Below are positions 59,601-64,000 of a stretch of 64,000 nucleotides of DNA, piece by piece. This DNA comes from Patiria miniata. Its lineage: Eukaryota > Echinodermata > Asteroidea > Valvatida > Asterinidae. The stretch's first letter is position 1. Each line of letters opens with the position of its first letter. The DNA lies in NCBI RefSeq assembly GCF_015706575.1, contig NW_024037062.1:7746811-7810810 (forward strand), written 5' to 3'. The notes beneath the pieces were generated by a model. That model saw only the letters and a program-made list of their open reading frames with translations. It was not told the DNA's origin and ran no database searches. The translations under genes were made by a program, and so were the position numbers.

Positions 59601-62600
59601 TCTGGCACTTGTTCAACCTGGATGGCAATCACTCTGGATTCCGTTCGAGTCTGGTCAACTCCTCTCGCAGAATGTTCAGCTGTGCATTTCACTGTTAAAT
59701 TTCTAGACTGCAGTGGTGTATCGGAGTGGCGTATCAAAACTAATTCCGATGTCTGGTTATCAATGTAGAGACCTTTAGAGATTTGTTCTGAAAGAACAAA
59801 AGGGGGGGGGAGGGGAAGAAGTGGAATTAAAAAAAGTCTTGTGCAATATTCCTTGACAATCTCTAGATCTCATCAGCTTTCCAAAATTTTCCAACGAGAA
59901 ATGGACTTTTCATGAATTTTTAAGGGATGAAGATGTTCATAATGCGTGTTGCCAAAACAGAAGAAGAGAAAGCTCGTCTGCATGGCATCGAACCGTACAC
60001 TCCCACTAGCTATTTCTATTATCAACGAGGTAGAAAGTAATCTCTTGGAACGAGGCTGCCAATACAGGCAACAGCGCCACCAAATGTCAGATTTTGTGCA
60101 GTATACTGTCTACCATAAACAGCGCCCACTTGGTTTCTGATATCCCCTTTTTTCTACGAATCTCAGTCAATCGGTAAACTTCTAAGAAAAAAACATATTA
60201 AAATGATCGATAATTTTAAAGCGCTTAGCGGGACAAGACATTTCAGACAATATTTTGACGAGTGTCGTACCGGGTAAAAAGGAGTATTTCAAAGAGGCAC
60301 CATTGGCAGATAAGCATTGAGGGTCGAACCACAGAGCTCCAAAGGGACCGCTATCAGCGTCGGACCGGAGCCGGAATACGTAGCTGGCCTCCCCGAAGCA
60401 GGAACATAGAGGGGGCGACGGGGCGATGTTCACCGTCACCACAGCAAGGGCTTGCAGTCCAGGGTCCAGGTCAGAAACTCCGGTGTTTTCCCGCCTGGTC
60501 CAGGCAGAAATGTGTAACGTGAAGTTCCAACCTGTATGTGAAGCAGAAAACAATGCATACTTCGTTTGTGGAAATTGAATGCGAATTAGAATTTTCCAAG
60601 GTGCCATACTGTTGATAAGAGGTAGTTATCGCCACTTGTACAGGTACTTTAACCCTAAAAGGGCCGGGGGGGGGGGGGGGGGGGGAAGTTTCCACGATAG
60701 TAATCATAGCCTTGAAATTTTTTTTTCCGTAACCCGAGCTGTTATAACTTTTTAGCCTCGAGCCTTGCGCATCTTTTGATACCAAAAACAAAAAATTCGG
60801 ACCAAGGGTTGCCGTGCAGCGAAAAAATTTCCGGCGCTATGTATGCGCCATCAAAACTGAATTTTCCCATAGACACTGTGTACACAGAGCAGACTACCAT
60901 TCGTACATATGAATAATTAATTAGCCATAATTCCAAAATCCTTTGACCTATAGTCATGAAATTTCTTGGGTATGTTCAAGATGAGTTGCTCTATGCATGT
61001 ACCGAGTTTCAAAAATTTTCAACACTCGATGGCCGAGATCTTAGGGAATTCCCCCCCCCCCCCCCCCCCCCCCACTGAGATCAAAATAACTGGTCAAAAT
61101 AACCCGGCCCTTTTAGGGTTAAGCCATATTTTTTAGCTGTGTGTAGCAGGTCAACGAATCATCGTGTCTCTCCATTAGATAGTTAGTTGGTTAGTTACCG
61201 TAGTAACAAATGTTGACATTGTCTTTTGCTCCTACATATTTTGACCAATTTCAACCAAACTTTGTCAAAAGTATCAGTAGCCCAGCCCCAACATGTCACA
61301 TGACCAAACTTGGGTCAAAGGTCATCGGGGTCCAATAACCTGATTTGTTTTACTCAAAACACTACTCCTTCCTAGAAATTACATGACACAATCAATTGAC
61401 TCGTGCATGATCACGAATTTGTTGGCCTGCAGCTTCTGAGATCTGATCGAGCTTGTTTTAACATTGTCAGTTCTGTGGCCAGATACATGTACATGTATGT
61501 ATAAAACAGGTGTCTCCATTGGCCATTTACTTGAACTTATGGTAAAAGTACACACTTCTGATGTTGGCTATCTTTAGTAAACCATTTGGTAATTTTTGTC
61601 AATGTTTTGAGCAGTTGTGCCCTTTCCACCCAGAAGTAGTGAAGTTGATCTGCATACCAATCTAAAGCCCCATAAATGTGGCCAATTTACTGGACTACCT
61701 CTGTAAATAAAGGCCACACTTGGAACATGTACCCAAAAATGCAGAACTTTGTCAAGTTGTTATTGTCACATATAGACTGTGTTTGTAGTTTATTTATGCT
61801 TTTGAAGCACACTCACCCTCTTTAAAGCGATAGAAAATTAGTCCCCCCTTTTTCAGACGTCTATTTTCGTGTAATTTTGGTTTGGAATTTAGATAATGTG
61901 TGCAAAATTAACCTGGAAATTACACGAAATACAGACATCTGAAAAAGGGGGAATAGTTTTCTATCGCTTTACAGAGGGTGAGTGTGCTTCTAAAGCATGA
62001 ATAAATAAAAACAACGTCTAAATGTGAAAATGTGTGGCCTTTTATTTACACAGGAAGTCCAGTAAATTGGCCACATTACTCAGCTAGCTTGAGTAACTCC
62101 AGCTAAACAAACTCATCAGGAATTCCCATGTAACGCTGGAGGCAGATGTACGTTGTAAATGTGAGATCGTAAGGGACCCTTAAAAAAACAGCCTCCATGA
62201 AATGGTTCGTTTCCCCTCTACCCCAACCCAGATTCCATTACAAATCTATCCTCATACCATGCTCTCAGTCATTCACGATGCTAATGATGGACTTCAAACA
62301 GAACAAAAGTTACCAAAATATGAAAAATAATGATGATTTCGGTGGCTCTGTTTCAGAAAAATCGTCCAGTGCTGCACTGTCATGGCCGGCTGTGGTGTGG
62401 TTATTGCGTGCTTGAGCCGATCAGCCAATCAGATTATTCCATGATTATTCATGCTGAGTAGGACATCCAACAGCCGTCGGGTCAGTAGTACATTCTGCAT
62501 GTACACAGTGCAGTCCATTGGCCATGACCCGACTGCTGTTGGATGTCCTTATCAGCCACCTTTGATTCATCAAACTGTATTGATTCTAGTTCTCCACCCT

Positions 62601-62951
62601 TTGAATGTTCCTTTATATTCACTATCATATGATTCGTTCATCACCTACCTGTTAAGTTTCCCCTCGCGTCGACTGGCTGTTGTAGAAAAATCCTCCCTGT
62701 TTGCTGTTCAACTGCAAAAAGGTTGCGTGCCCCCACTTCCTCCTCGGCCCCGCCCCTGCTGGTGCCCCCCTGCCCCTCACTAGTTAGCCCATCGCTCCCA
62801 AAACTCTGGGTCACTTCCAGCGCGTATGACACGCTCGCGTTGGGCGGTGTCGACCGGGTGTAGACCTGCGCGATGGCCTGGTGGTCCGGAAAGTCATTTG
62901 GAATGGTTGTCGTGAAGGATTCCAAGGTGAAATAAACGCTCTCTTCAGACG
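32530..62951 (-). CDS. ret: RET-type receptor tyrosine kinase gene, 19 coding exons in view, 5' end missing
   Basis: RET is a single-pass plasma-membrane receptor; in vertebrates it binds GDNF-family ligands through GFR-alpha co-receptors and signals through tyrosine autophosphorylation. Here 19 minus-strand exons join in phase to about 1,152 residues: cadherin-like region (about 1-470), cysteine-rich domain (about 480-650), transmembrane helix (about 651-672), juxtamembrane segment, kinase (about 735-1030) and tail. The cysteine-rich exon carries [14 protein letters not shown] and CPQDC, close to human RET FSTCSPSTKTCPDG and CPQDC. The kinase has [21 protein letters not shown] and KWMAPE, all in place. 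Human RET has about 1,114 residues, so the length fits once a signal-peptide exon is added. The first visible exon starts in phase 1, as human exon 2 does, so only exon 1 seems to be missing. No frame break was seen. GFR-alpha or ligand genes are not in the window. Orthology is clear from the ectodomain, not from the kinase alone. Confidence 0.95.
32688..34034. other. ret last intron
   Basis: Holds a (CATGTA)n microsatellite at about 32967-32992 and one MITE (33453-33937). Nothing else recognised. Confidence 0.6.
33453..33937. mobile_element. MITE, TA target, CAGGAAGAGT ends
   Basis: CAGGAAGAGTG and CACTCATCCTG-like ends (GGACTCATCCTG) lie between TA dinucleotides. Long arms match, for example GAAATTCTGCTTGTAACAC against GTGCTACATGCAGAACTTC, and the AACACAACCA block against its inverse. 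Confidence 0.78.
34035..34239 (-). CDS. ret: ret exon 18 of window: C-terminal tail
   Basis: The 205-nt exon, phase 0 to phase 1, begins [15 protein letters not shown]; human RET has DYLDLAAS at the same boundary. The rest is an acidic and Ser-rich tail with no recognisable domain. Acceptor gatctgcag; donor ATAA/gtatgt. If the donor were not used, the frame would run into the intron and stop after eight more residues (SMFVSFI), a possible short isoform. Confidence 0.93.
34324..34697 (+). mobile_element. PIF/Harbinger-like MITE, GTCTCCGGTTTCTGG family, copy 3
   Basis: The ends GGCCAAAAAAAAAAGTCTCC and GGAGACTTTTTTTTTTGGCC are flanked by TTA on both sides. It lies in the ret intron 85 bp upstream, in gene sense, of the acceptor for exon 34035-34239. 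Confidence 0.9.
35281..35668. mobile_element. foldback MITE, CAATAAGCCATTTGCGAG ends
   Basis: CAATAAGCCATTTGCGAGT faces ACTCGCAAATGGCTTATTG. Arms match for about 150 bp (GACCAAAGAGACTGTT / AACAGTGTCTTTGGTC; ATCACGTGATTC / GAATCATGTGAT). Confidence 0.85.
35809..36082 (+). mobile_element. tRNA-derived SINE, full length
   Basis: The head has an A box (TGGTGTAGCGGTA) and a B box (GGTTCGAATCC). The body contains GGGTTTTCCTCAG and GGGCTTTTCCTCCC, and the tail is (AAAT)n. The head recurs inverted at about 56605-56670 and the 3' end (GGGAGATCAGTGGATTTCACT type) at about 45325-45410. Confidence 0.85.
36208..36307 (-). CDS. ret: ret exon 17 of window: end of kinase domain
   Basis: The 100-nt exon (human exon 18 length), phase 2 to phase 0, encodes [20 protein letters not shown] and [10 protein letters not shown], the closing helices and conserved arginine of a tyrosine kinase C-lobe. 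Confidence 0.97.
36586..36853. mobile_element. foldback MITE, GGGCCAATTTCATAGAGC ends
   Basis: GGGCCAATTTCATAGAGCTG faces CAGCTCTATGAAATTGGGCC, followed inside by CTTAAGC. A 25-bp phrase (CAATGTACATCACATGGAGT) is duplicated in tandem in the right arm. Confidence 0.88.
36943..37823. mobile_element. TA-target MITE with CACTCAACCAAAAAAGAAAG ends, split by a second MITE
   Basis: The ends ACTCAGCCAAAAAAGAAAG and CTTTCTTTTTTGGTTGAGTG are flanked by TA. It matches the uninterrupted copy at 54962-55403. A different MITE (37294-37743) sits inside it. Confidence 0.88.
37294..37743. mobile_element. MITE with GGTAATCCTTA ends and 8-bp duplication, copy 1 (nested)
   Basis: GGTAATCCTTACTTTTAGGA faces TCCTAAAGATAAGGATTACC. 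The flanks GTAATTTG and CTAATTTG agree at 7 of 8. An 8-bp duplication with GG ends fits hAT or Merlin; I cannot decide. Confidence 0.87.
37955..38092 (-). CDS. ret: ret exon 16 of window: kinase C-lobe
   Basis: The 138-nt exon (human exon 17 length) completes DIWSFG across the junction and reads [19 protein letters not shown] and later [14 protein letters not shown]. Acceptor ccactttag, donor AACT/gtaaga, phase 2 out. Confidence 0.97.
38420..38779 (+). mobile_element. PIF/Harbinger-like MITE, GTCTCCGGTTTCTGG family, copy 4
   Basis: GCCAAAAAAAAAGTCTCTGG faces CCAGAGACTGGCC, followed by TAA. The left flank no longer matches. The interior is close to the copies at 28015 and 34324. Confidence 0.82.
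38999..39502. mobile_element. MITE, TTAA target, AGGGACACTAGGTCCTG ends
   Basis: AGGGACACTAGGTCCTGG faces CAGGACCTAGTGCCTCT, with TTAA exactly on both sides. TTAA duplications are made by piggyBac and Kolobok transposases. A truncated copy lies at 23245-23750. Confidence 0.88.
39507..40238. other. ret intron segment with a direct repeat
   Basis: GGAGAATTTTATCACCAC occurs at about 39693 and 40082 in the same sense, and GAGGGGTTGACAC is repeated near 39820 and 39842. No element ends could be fixed. Confidence 0.4.
40239..40309 (-). CDS. ret: ret exon 15 of window: kinase P+1 loop
   Basis: The 71-nt exon has the same length and end phase (2) as I recall for human exon 16. It encodes [20 protein letters not shown]; the methionine of KWM is the residue equivalent to human Met918. 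Acceptor gtcctgcag, donor GACAT/gtaagt. Confidence 0.97.
40545..40893 (+). mobile_element. hAT-like MITE, GGCGGATCC family, copy 3
   Basis: It runs from CAAGGGCGGATC to the diverged end ACACCCTTG, with a perfect 8-bp duplication GTGGTCCC. It shares TTTATTGCGACGTCACATAA with copy 1. Confidence 0.9.
41214..41640 (+). mobile_element. tRNA-headed SINE with (ATT)n tail
   Basis: A B box GGTTCGAATCC lies at about 41268, then CTTGAGCAAGGCACTTTACC, CCTTCGGATGGGACGTAAAG and TGCACGTTAAAGAACC, phrases that occur in SINE bodies of many animals. The tail ends in ATT repeats. Confidence 0.75.
41986..42580. mobile_element. MITE with GGTAATCCTTA ends and 8-bp duplication, copy 2
   Basis: The same ends as at 37294, with a perfect duplication AAATGAAT. 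It is 145 bp longer than copy 1 because of a central hairpin (GATGCTGATTGGCTGA / CGACCAATCAGCATCG). Confidence 0.92.
42610..42732 (-). CDS. ret: ret exon 14 of window: catalytic loop, DFG and activation loop
   Basis: The 123-nt exon (human exon 15 length), phase 0 to phase 0, contains [25 protein letters not shown] and LYESGTYVK. Both activation-loop tyrosines (human 900 and 905) are kept. A MITE ends only 29 bp beyond the donor AAG/gtgaga. The preceding intron, about 4.7 kb, is the largest that lies wholly in view. Confidence 0.98.
42733..47402. other. ret intron of about 4.7 kb before the catalytic-loop exon
   Basis: Contains an inverted pair AACGGTCGAGTTG / CAACTCGACCGTT at about 43396-43496, C runs at 43775, 44170 and 46020, a SINE 3' end at about 45325-45410, and a cluster of GGGTCGGGTC-type repeats at 45600-45880. 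AATCTACCGCTGGCCTTC at 46541 is the inverse of GAAGGTAAGGCCAGCGGTAG at 43318. No reading frame is convincing. Confidence 0.5.
47403..47626 (-). CDS. ret: ret exon 13 of window: kinase hinge and insert
   Basis: The 224-nt exon, phase 1 to phase 0, starts [19 protein letters not shown], so the gatekeeper is Val as in human RET. A kinase insert of about 30 residues rich in Asp and containing three tyrosines follows. It ends [19 protein letters not shown], matching human LISFAWQISQGMQYLAEMK. Donor GAAG/gtgact. Confidence 0.96.
47737..47844 (-). CDS. ret: ret exon 12 of window: kinase alpha-C helix
   Basis: The 108-nt exon (human exon 13 length), phase 1 to phase 1, encodes [20 protein letters not shown]. 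The Glu of ITEMN is the salt-bridge partner of the P-loop lysine. Acceptor gcacttcag, donor AAAG/gtaagc. Confidence 0.97.
48357..48596. mobile_element. inverted-repeat element with tRNA-like core
   Basis: ATCAAATTAGGTTTTGCCC faces GGGCAAATCCTAATTTGAT. The arms match for about 60 bp (CACTGTATACTCAGTGTG / CACACCGAGTATACAGTG). The centre holds a tRNA-like sequence on the minus strand. No target duplication was settled. Confidence 0.82.
48439..48510 (-). repeat. tRNA-like sequence inside the element
   Basis: 72 nt with an exact A-box match (TGGTCGAGTGG), a one-mismatch B box (GGTTTGAGTCC), a T stem GTGGG/CCCAC, an anticodon stem CTGC/GCAG and an acceptor stem AGCTCGG/CCGAGTT with one mismatch. 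The anticodon loop is 8 nt (ACTAGAAA) with a 5-bp stem, so a working tRNA is doubtful. Confidence 0.7.
48716..48863 (-). CDS. ret: ret exon 11 of window: kinase N-lobe with P-loop
   Basis: The 148-nt exon, the same length I recall for human exon 12, runs from phase 0 to phase 1. [13 protein letters not shown] is nearly identical to human [13 protein letters not shown]. The P-loop reads GEGEFGCVV, with Cys after the last glycine where human RET has Lys. [11 protein letters not shown] holds the ATP-binding lysine. Donor AAAG/gtaagt. Confidence 0.97.
49385..49719 (-). CDS. ret: ret exon 10 of window: transmembrane helix and juxtamembrane segment
   Basis: The 335-nt exon, phase 1 to phase 0, has acceptor gtatgtgcag and donor TGAG/gtctgt. 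DECTYC sits directly before [20 protein letters not shown], an uncharged helix of about 20 residues followed by [11 protein letters not shown], a normal cytoplasmic stop-transfer. Human RET has LCDELC here, so the last cysteine pair is kept but spaced CxxC instead of CxxxC. The juxtamembrane part contains a tyrosine (SRDYKPP). Confidence 0.92.
49869..50138. mobile_element. MITE, TA target, GGCCATCAGCCTGGGGG family, copy 2
   Basis: 270 bp with GGCCATCAGCCT and AGGCTGATGGCC between TA dinucleotides, close to the copy at 19709. Confidence 0.9.
50815..52320. mobile_element. MITE, GGCCATCAGCCTGGGGG family, rearranged copy 3 with insertion
   Basis: It starts with TA then GGCCATCAGCCTGGGGG. The interior has two facing versions of the TGTGATAGCATTGCAGCGG part, then is interrupted at 51111-52224, and resumes with GATGTGCATACGTTGCC and ATTTGATACCGGTGGCC. 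The right end is diverged. Confidence 0.8.
51111..52224. mobile_element. PIF/Harbinger-like element, GTTCAGACA ends, nested
   Basis: GGGTCGTTCAGACACCGTTTTA faces TAACACGATGTCTGAACATG and GGCCC, flanked by TAG on both sides. The phrase CGATGTCTGAACG is repeated near 51186, 51305 and 52121. A 124-codon minus frame at 51648-52022 is not recognisable. The 3-bp duplication suggests PIF/Harbinger. Confidence 0.75.
52391..52559. repeat. short foldback repeat
   Basis: CACTCTTATCTTGTTAATCC with CTTTGTC faces GACAAAGGATTAAGATAG and ATAAGAG. Confidence 0.65.
52644..52820 (-). CDS. ret: ret exon 9 of window: membrane-proximal cysteine cluster
   Basis: The exon is 177 nt, phase 1 to phase 1, with acceptor aaaatgtag and donor GATC/gtacgt. 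[20 protein letters not shown] aligns with human [20 protein letters not shown], keeping the four cysteines known as human 609, 611, 618 and 620. The donor is only moderately good; CAAC/gtgttg a few bases upstream would keep the same phase. Confidence 0.88.
53287..53652 (+). mobile_element. foldback MITE, CGGGCGATTCAC family, copy 3
   Basis: 366 bp in the ret intron between exons 52644 and 54137, with ATTCGGGCGATTCAC and GTGAATCGCCCGAATT ends. Confidence 0.88.
54137..54361 (-). CDS. ret: ret exon 8 of window: cysteine-rich domain
   Basis: The 225-nt exon, phase 1 to phase 1, holds ten cysteines. [17 protein letters not shown] and LCPQDC align almost residue for residue with human RET. This is the strongest single piece of evidence that the gene is RET rather than an FGF-receptor relative. 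The acceptor is a tandem tag/aag (NAGNAG) site, so products with or without one residue are possible. Confidence 0.95.
   Translation of the reverse strand, partial: KPLQLLAPGTMPGKTASAPAASVHRTAAAGGASSKTQRPAPRISRRVRRTSGPAPMASATIWKGFIRGCARRIA
54962..55403. mobile_element. TA-target MITE, CACTCAACCAAAAAAGAAAG family, uninterrupted copy
   Basis: The ends CACTCAACCAAAAAAGAAAG and CTTTCTTTTTTGGTGAAGTG lie between TA dinucleotides. Arms of about 210 bp match (TCCTTAGCAATCCAGCCAT against ATGGCTAAACTGCTACGGA). Confidence 0.88.
55573..55605 (-). CDS. ret: ret 33-nt microexon between cadherin-like and cysteine-rich domains
   Basis: The sequence between acceptor actcttgcag and donor CTAG/gtaatt is 33 nt. 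It is open in the frame set by its neighbours, phase 1 to phase 1, and encodes [10 protein letters not shown] flanked by split codons. It fills the place of human SYVAEEAGC just before the cysteine-rich domain and supplies a cysteine at the expected spot. Skipping it would keep the frame, so it could be an alternative exon. It was inferred from splice signals, frame and position only. Confidence 0.65.
   Translation of the reverse strand, partial: VTPNKGQTAI
55895..56150 (-). repeat. dispersed repeat fragment and adjoining hairpin
   Basis: Inverse copy of the repeat at 31330-31600. Beside it CAAATATTGAATGCTTCG (56055) faces CGAAGCATTCAATATTTG (56132). Confidence 0.65.
56347..56565. mobile_element. 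MITE, mariner-like, CAGGGTGTCTCAAAA end
   Basis: TA then CAGGGTGTCTCAAAA at the left; GGTATTTCGGGACGCGCTT then TA at the right. The right end and AGCCTCGCAAA match the element at 9765-10433. Confidence 0.75.
56600..56700 (-). mobile_element. tRNA-derived SINE head, truncated
   Basis: On the minus strand it reads GTGGTACTTTCCTCGCCTTC and CTGGGTTCAAATCGCGCCTG, matching the head of the SINE at 35809. Confidence 0.75.
56749..56998 (-). CDS. ret: ret exon 6 of window: cadherin-like domain 4
   Basis: The 250-nt exon has acceptor tacgatcag and donor GAGC/gtaagt, phase 0 to phase 1. [20 protein letters not shown] followed by AELVLQIEI matches the last cadherin strands of human RET (LHYMVVATDQQTSRQAQ then AQLLVTVEG). 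One cysteine is present (FPSCEP). Confidence 0.87.
57141..57345. repeat. foldback repeat in ret intron
   Basis: TATGGGGTACC (57163) faces GGTACCCCATA (57313), with ACTTACAGTAG and CTATGTAAGT further out. Confidence 0.7.
57755..57963 (-). CDS. ret: ret exon 5 of window: cadherin-like domains 3/4
   Basis: The 209-nt exon runs from acceptor tctgtttcag to donor CACGG/gtaaga, phase 1 to phase 0. It contains adjacent cysteines ([14 protein letters not shown]) and three N-glycosylation sequons (NRT, NTS, NLT) plus NAS. The end of a TA-type MITE (GAGACACCCTG) lies about 20 bp beyond the donor. Confidence 0.85.
58673..58838 (-). CDS. ret: ret exon 4 of window: cadherin-like domain 3
   Basis: The 166-nt exon has acceptor ctggtttaag and a strong donor GGTG/gtaaga, phase 0 to phase 1. 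[17 protein letters not shown] aligns with GDTWAQQTFRVEHWPN of human RET cadherin-like domain 3. Confidence 0.85.
59564..59787 (-). CDS. ret: ret exon 3 of window: cadherin-like domain 2
   Basis: Acceptor ttctttcag, donor AAAG/gtcagt, phase 1 in and phase 0 out. It encodes [15 protein letters not shown] and then [17 protein letters not shown], a typical cadherin strand pattern. A second possible donor seven bases upstream (ACAG/gtcaaa) would end in phase 2 and clash with the next exon, which decides the choice. Confidence 0.85.
60271..60531 (-). CDS. ret: ret exon 2 of window: end of first and start of second cadherin-like domain
   Basis: The 261-nt exon runs from acceptor acatacag to donor CCCG/gtacga, phase 1 to phase 1. 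The split glycine codon joins NLTG to [10 protein letters not shown]. It contains [14 protein letters not shown] and a second cysteine in FDPQC, which fits the cysteine-bearing second cadherin-like domain of RET. The assignment rests on position and phase; sequence similarity here is weak. Confidence 0.85.
60653..61118. mobile_element. piggyBac-like MITE, TTAA target
   Basis: CCCTAAAAGGGCCGGG faces CCCGGCCCTTTTAGGG, with TTAA exactly on both sides. piggyBac ends start CCCT after TTAA, so this fits well. Long G and C runs sit just inside the ends. Confidence 0.87.
61138..61470 (+). repeat. dispersed repeat, copy 2
   Basis: Aligns with 1205-1540 in the same sense, including AATCATCGTGTCTCTCC and CAGCCCCAACATGTC. 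Confidence 0.7.
61667..62080. mobile_element. foldback MITE, GCCCCATAAATGTGGCC family, copy 1
   Basis: GCCCCATAAATGTGGCCAAT at the left; TCCAGTAAATTGGCCACAT at the right, where the last bases are lost. Inner arms match (CACACTCACCCTCTTTA / AGAGGGTGAGTGTG). Confidence 0.85.
62649..62951 (-). CDS. ret: ret exon 1 of window: first cadherin-like domain, N-terminal half
   Basis: The acceptor ctaacag and donor CAG/gtaggt bound a 303-nt exon, phase 1 in and phase 1 out. It reads [15 protein letters not shown] and later [16 protein letters not shown], the cadherin pattern of an edge strand followed by a 'res-G-xIxL' strand; human RET has LYFSRDAY and ICIQEDTGLLYLNRS in the same places. A serine- and glycine-rich loop of about 25 residues ([12 protein letters not shown] region) is not in the human protein as I recall it. 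NAS and NLT give possible N-glycosylation sites. Confidence 0.88.
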
Positions 62952-63007
62952 CTGTTAGTTGTTGAGGAAAAAAAGTAATTGAAATGGAATTAGACGCAAG
63001 CAGCTTC

Positions 63008-63091
63008 AATTCGGGCGATTCACAAAGCAGTGCGCCAACAAGAGTTTGTCATGGAGAGTCCATTTTTCAAGTTTAACTACGGTCGACAATA
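63008..63091 (+). mobile_element. foldback MITE, CGGGCGATTCAC family, left arm only
   Basis: AATTCGGGCGATTCACAAAG through GGTCGACAA, then cut off by the MITE at 63092. Confidence 0.8.
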
Positions 63092-63563
63092 GCCCCATAA
63101 ATGTGGCCAATTTACTGGACTACCTCCGTAAATAAAGGCCACACTTCCACCATGTACAAAAACATGTAGAACTTTGTCCAATTTAGATTTTCACATTTAG
63201 GCTTAGTTTGTAGTTTATTTTTGCTTTAGAAGCATACTCACCCTCTTTATACGTTAATAAGAAAGTGCTGCCTTTTTCAGTTGTCTATTTTTCGTGAAAT
63301 TTCCAGATTCGTTTGCACACGTTTGCGTATCAAAATTTCAACATGAAATTTCACGAAAATTAGACATCTGAAAAAGGCAGCACTTTCTGATTAGCATATA
63401 AAGAGGGTGAGTATGCTTCTAAAGCAAAAATAAACGACAAACTAAGCCTAAATGTGAATATCACAATTTGACAAAGTTCTACATGTTTTTGTACATGGTG
63501 GAAGTGTGGATTTATTTACAGAGGTACATGAATAGTCCAGTAAATTGGCCACATTTATGGGGC
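63092..63563. mobile_element. foldback MITE, GCCCCATAAATGTGGCC family, copy 2
   Basis: GCCCCATAAATGTGGCCAAT and ATTGGCCACATTTATGGGGC lie between TA dinucleotides. Arms match over most of the 472 bp. It sits at the broken edge of the older CGGGCGATTCAC element. Confidence 0.9.
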
Positions 63564-63599
63564 TAGGTCGACAAATGGTCGATGTTGTGTGCTTTCTTG

Positions 63600-63710
63600 C
63601 AATTCACGCAATCTTAAGAATGAGCGCACATTCTTAAGACCCAGCGCGCATTCTTAAGAATGAGTACGCAATCTGAAGAATGAGCGCTCATTCTTAAGAT
63701 TGCATGGGAA
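63600..63710. repeat. short repeats of CATTCTTAAGA
   Basis: CATTCTTAAGA and TCTTAAGAATG recur five or six times in alternating sense, with GCAATCTTAAG at one end and CTTAAGATTGC at the other, so the block can fold. Confidence 0.7.
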
Positions 63711-64000
63711 TATCACGTGCACAATTTATGAATTTTGTGCAATCTGAACAAACACTGCAAGGCATATCATAATGTTAAATGAAATGTATATAGCGCTTTA
63801 GGGGAAAGAATTCATATACATGTAACGAGGATGGAAAGTGATCCATGCTTCTGCACTCGCATAACTACGATAATTTGAATAAAAATTAAACCTGTTTTTA
63901 TTGCTTTTTTTTCAGCCCACTATGGGAAGTTTTGTAATAACGGAGGACTGGGAACTAGTCTGGGAAGTGCTTTGGCTAGACAAGTTACAAGTCCCTAGTA
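63711..64000. other. no feature recognised; ret first exon not seen
   Basis: No minus-strand ATG followed by a hydrophobic stretch and a phase-1 donor was found here. Confidence 0.5.

Noticed and set aside
60182-60607. 141-codon minus frame taken as one exon
   Set aside because: Only 60271-60531 fits splice signals and phases of ret; the ends are intron.
62952-64000. ret signal-peptide exon
   Set aside because: No ATG with a hydrophobic stretch and phase-1 donor could be found on the minus strand.
1-64000. Retroviral, LTR or Polinton fossils
   Set aside because: No protease, integrase, capsid or envelope-like frame and no long direct terminal repeats were recognised; this was judged by eye and could miss very decayed copies.

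Overview
The window is animal nuclear DNA, most likely from a marine invertebrate deuterostome such as an echinoderm, hemichordate or amphioxus. This is inferred from its intron-rich, AT-leaning sequence, many short inverted-repeat transposons, tRNA-headed SINEs and CATGTA-rich stretches; the sequence does not fix the species.

The one host gene I can support is a RET-type receptor tyrosine kinase on the minus strand, from the stop codon at 32530 to the most 5' visible exon ending at 62951. I placed 19 coding exons. All have AG/GT borders, all reading phases match across every junction, and together they encode about 1,152 residues. In protein order they give a cadherin-like ectodomain, a cysteine-rich domain, a transmembrane helix, a complete tyrosine kinase with kinase insert, and a C-terminal tail with tyrosine docking motifs. 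The start codon and signal-peptide exon are not in view and probably lie beyond 64000. Six of seven kinase exons have lengths I recall for human RET exons 12, 13, 15, 16, 17 and 18 (148, 108, 123, 71, 138, 100 nt).

The region 1-32500, downstream of the gene, looks like a gene desert. It holds inverted-repeat DNA transposon remnants (MITEs), a 1.1-kb hairpin element (2122-3222), a foldback array of TCCGAA-type repeats (about 13800-14412), two blocks of a roughly 330-bp tandem repeat (20105-20840 and 25040-26885) that share the same right flank, and two LINE 3' fragments (28460-28915 minus, 31640-32325 plus). Three GC-richer, non-repetitive patches (10.45-10.85 kb, 15.8-16.35 kb, 21.05-21.3 kb) have no recognisable product and may be regulatory.

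The introns of the gene are heavily colonised by the same MITE families. Target-site duplications show hAT-like (8 bp), PIF/Harbinger-like (TTA/TAA), piggyBac- or Kolobok-like (TTAA) and mariner-like (TA) insertions. Several are nested. One ends 29 bp from the splice donor of the catalytic-loop exon. No retroviral, LTR or Polinton element was recognised, nor any intact transposase. I found no new multi-gene system. The most informative content is the conserved ret gene structure, the nested insertions that give relative ages, and an inverted-repeat element carrying a tRNA-like core.
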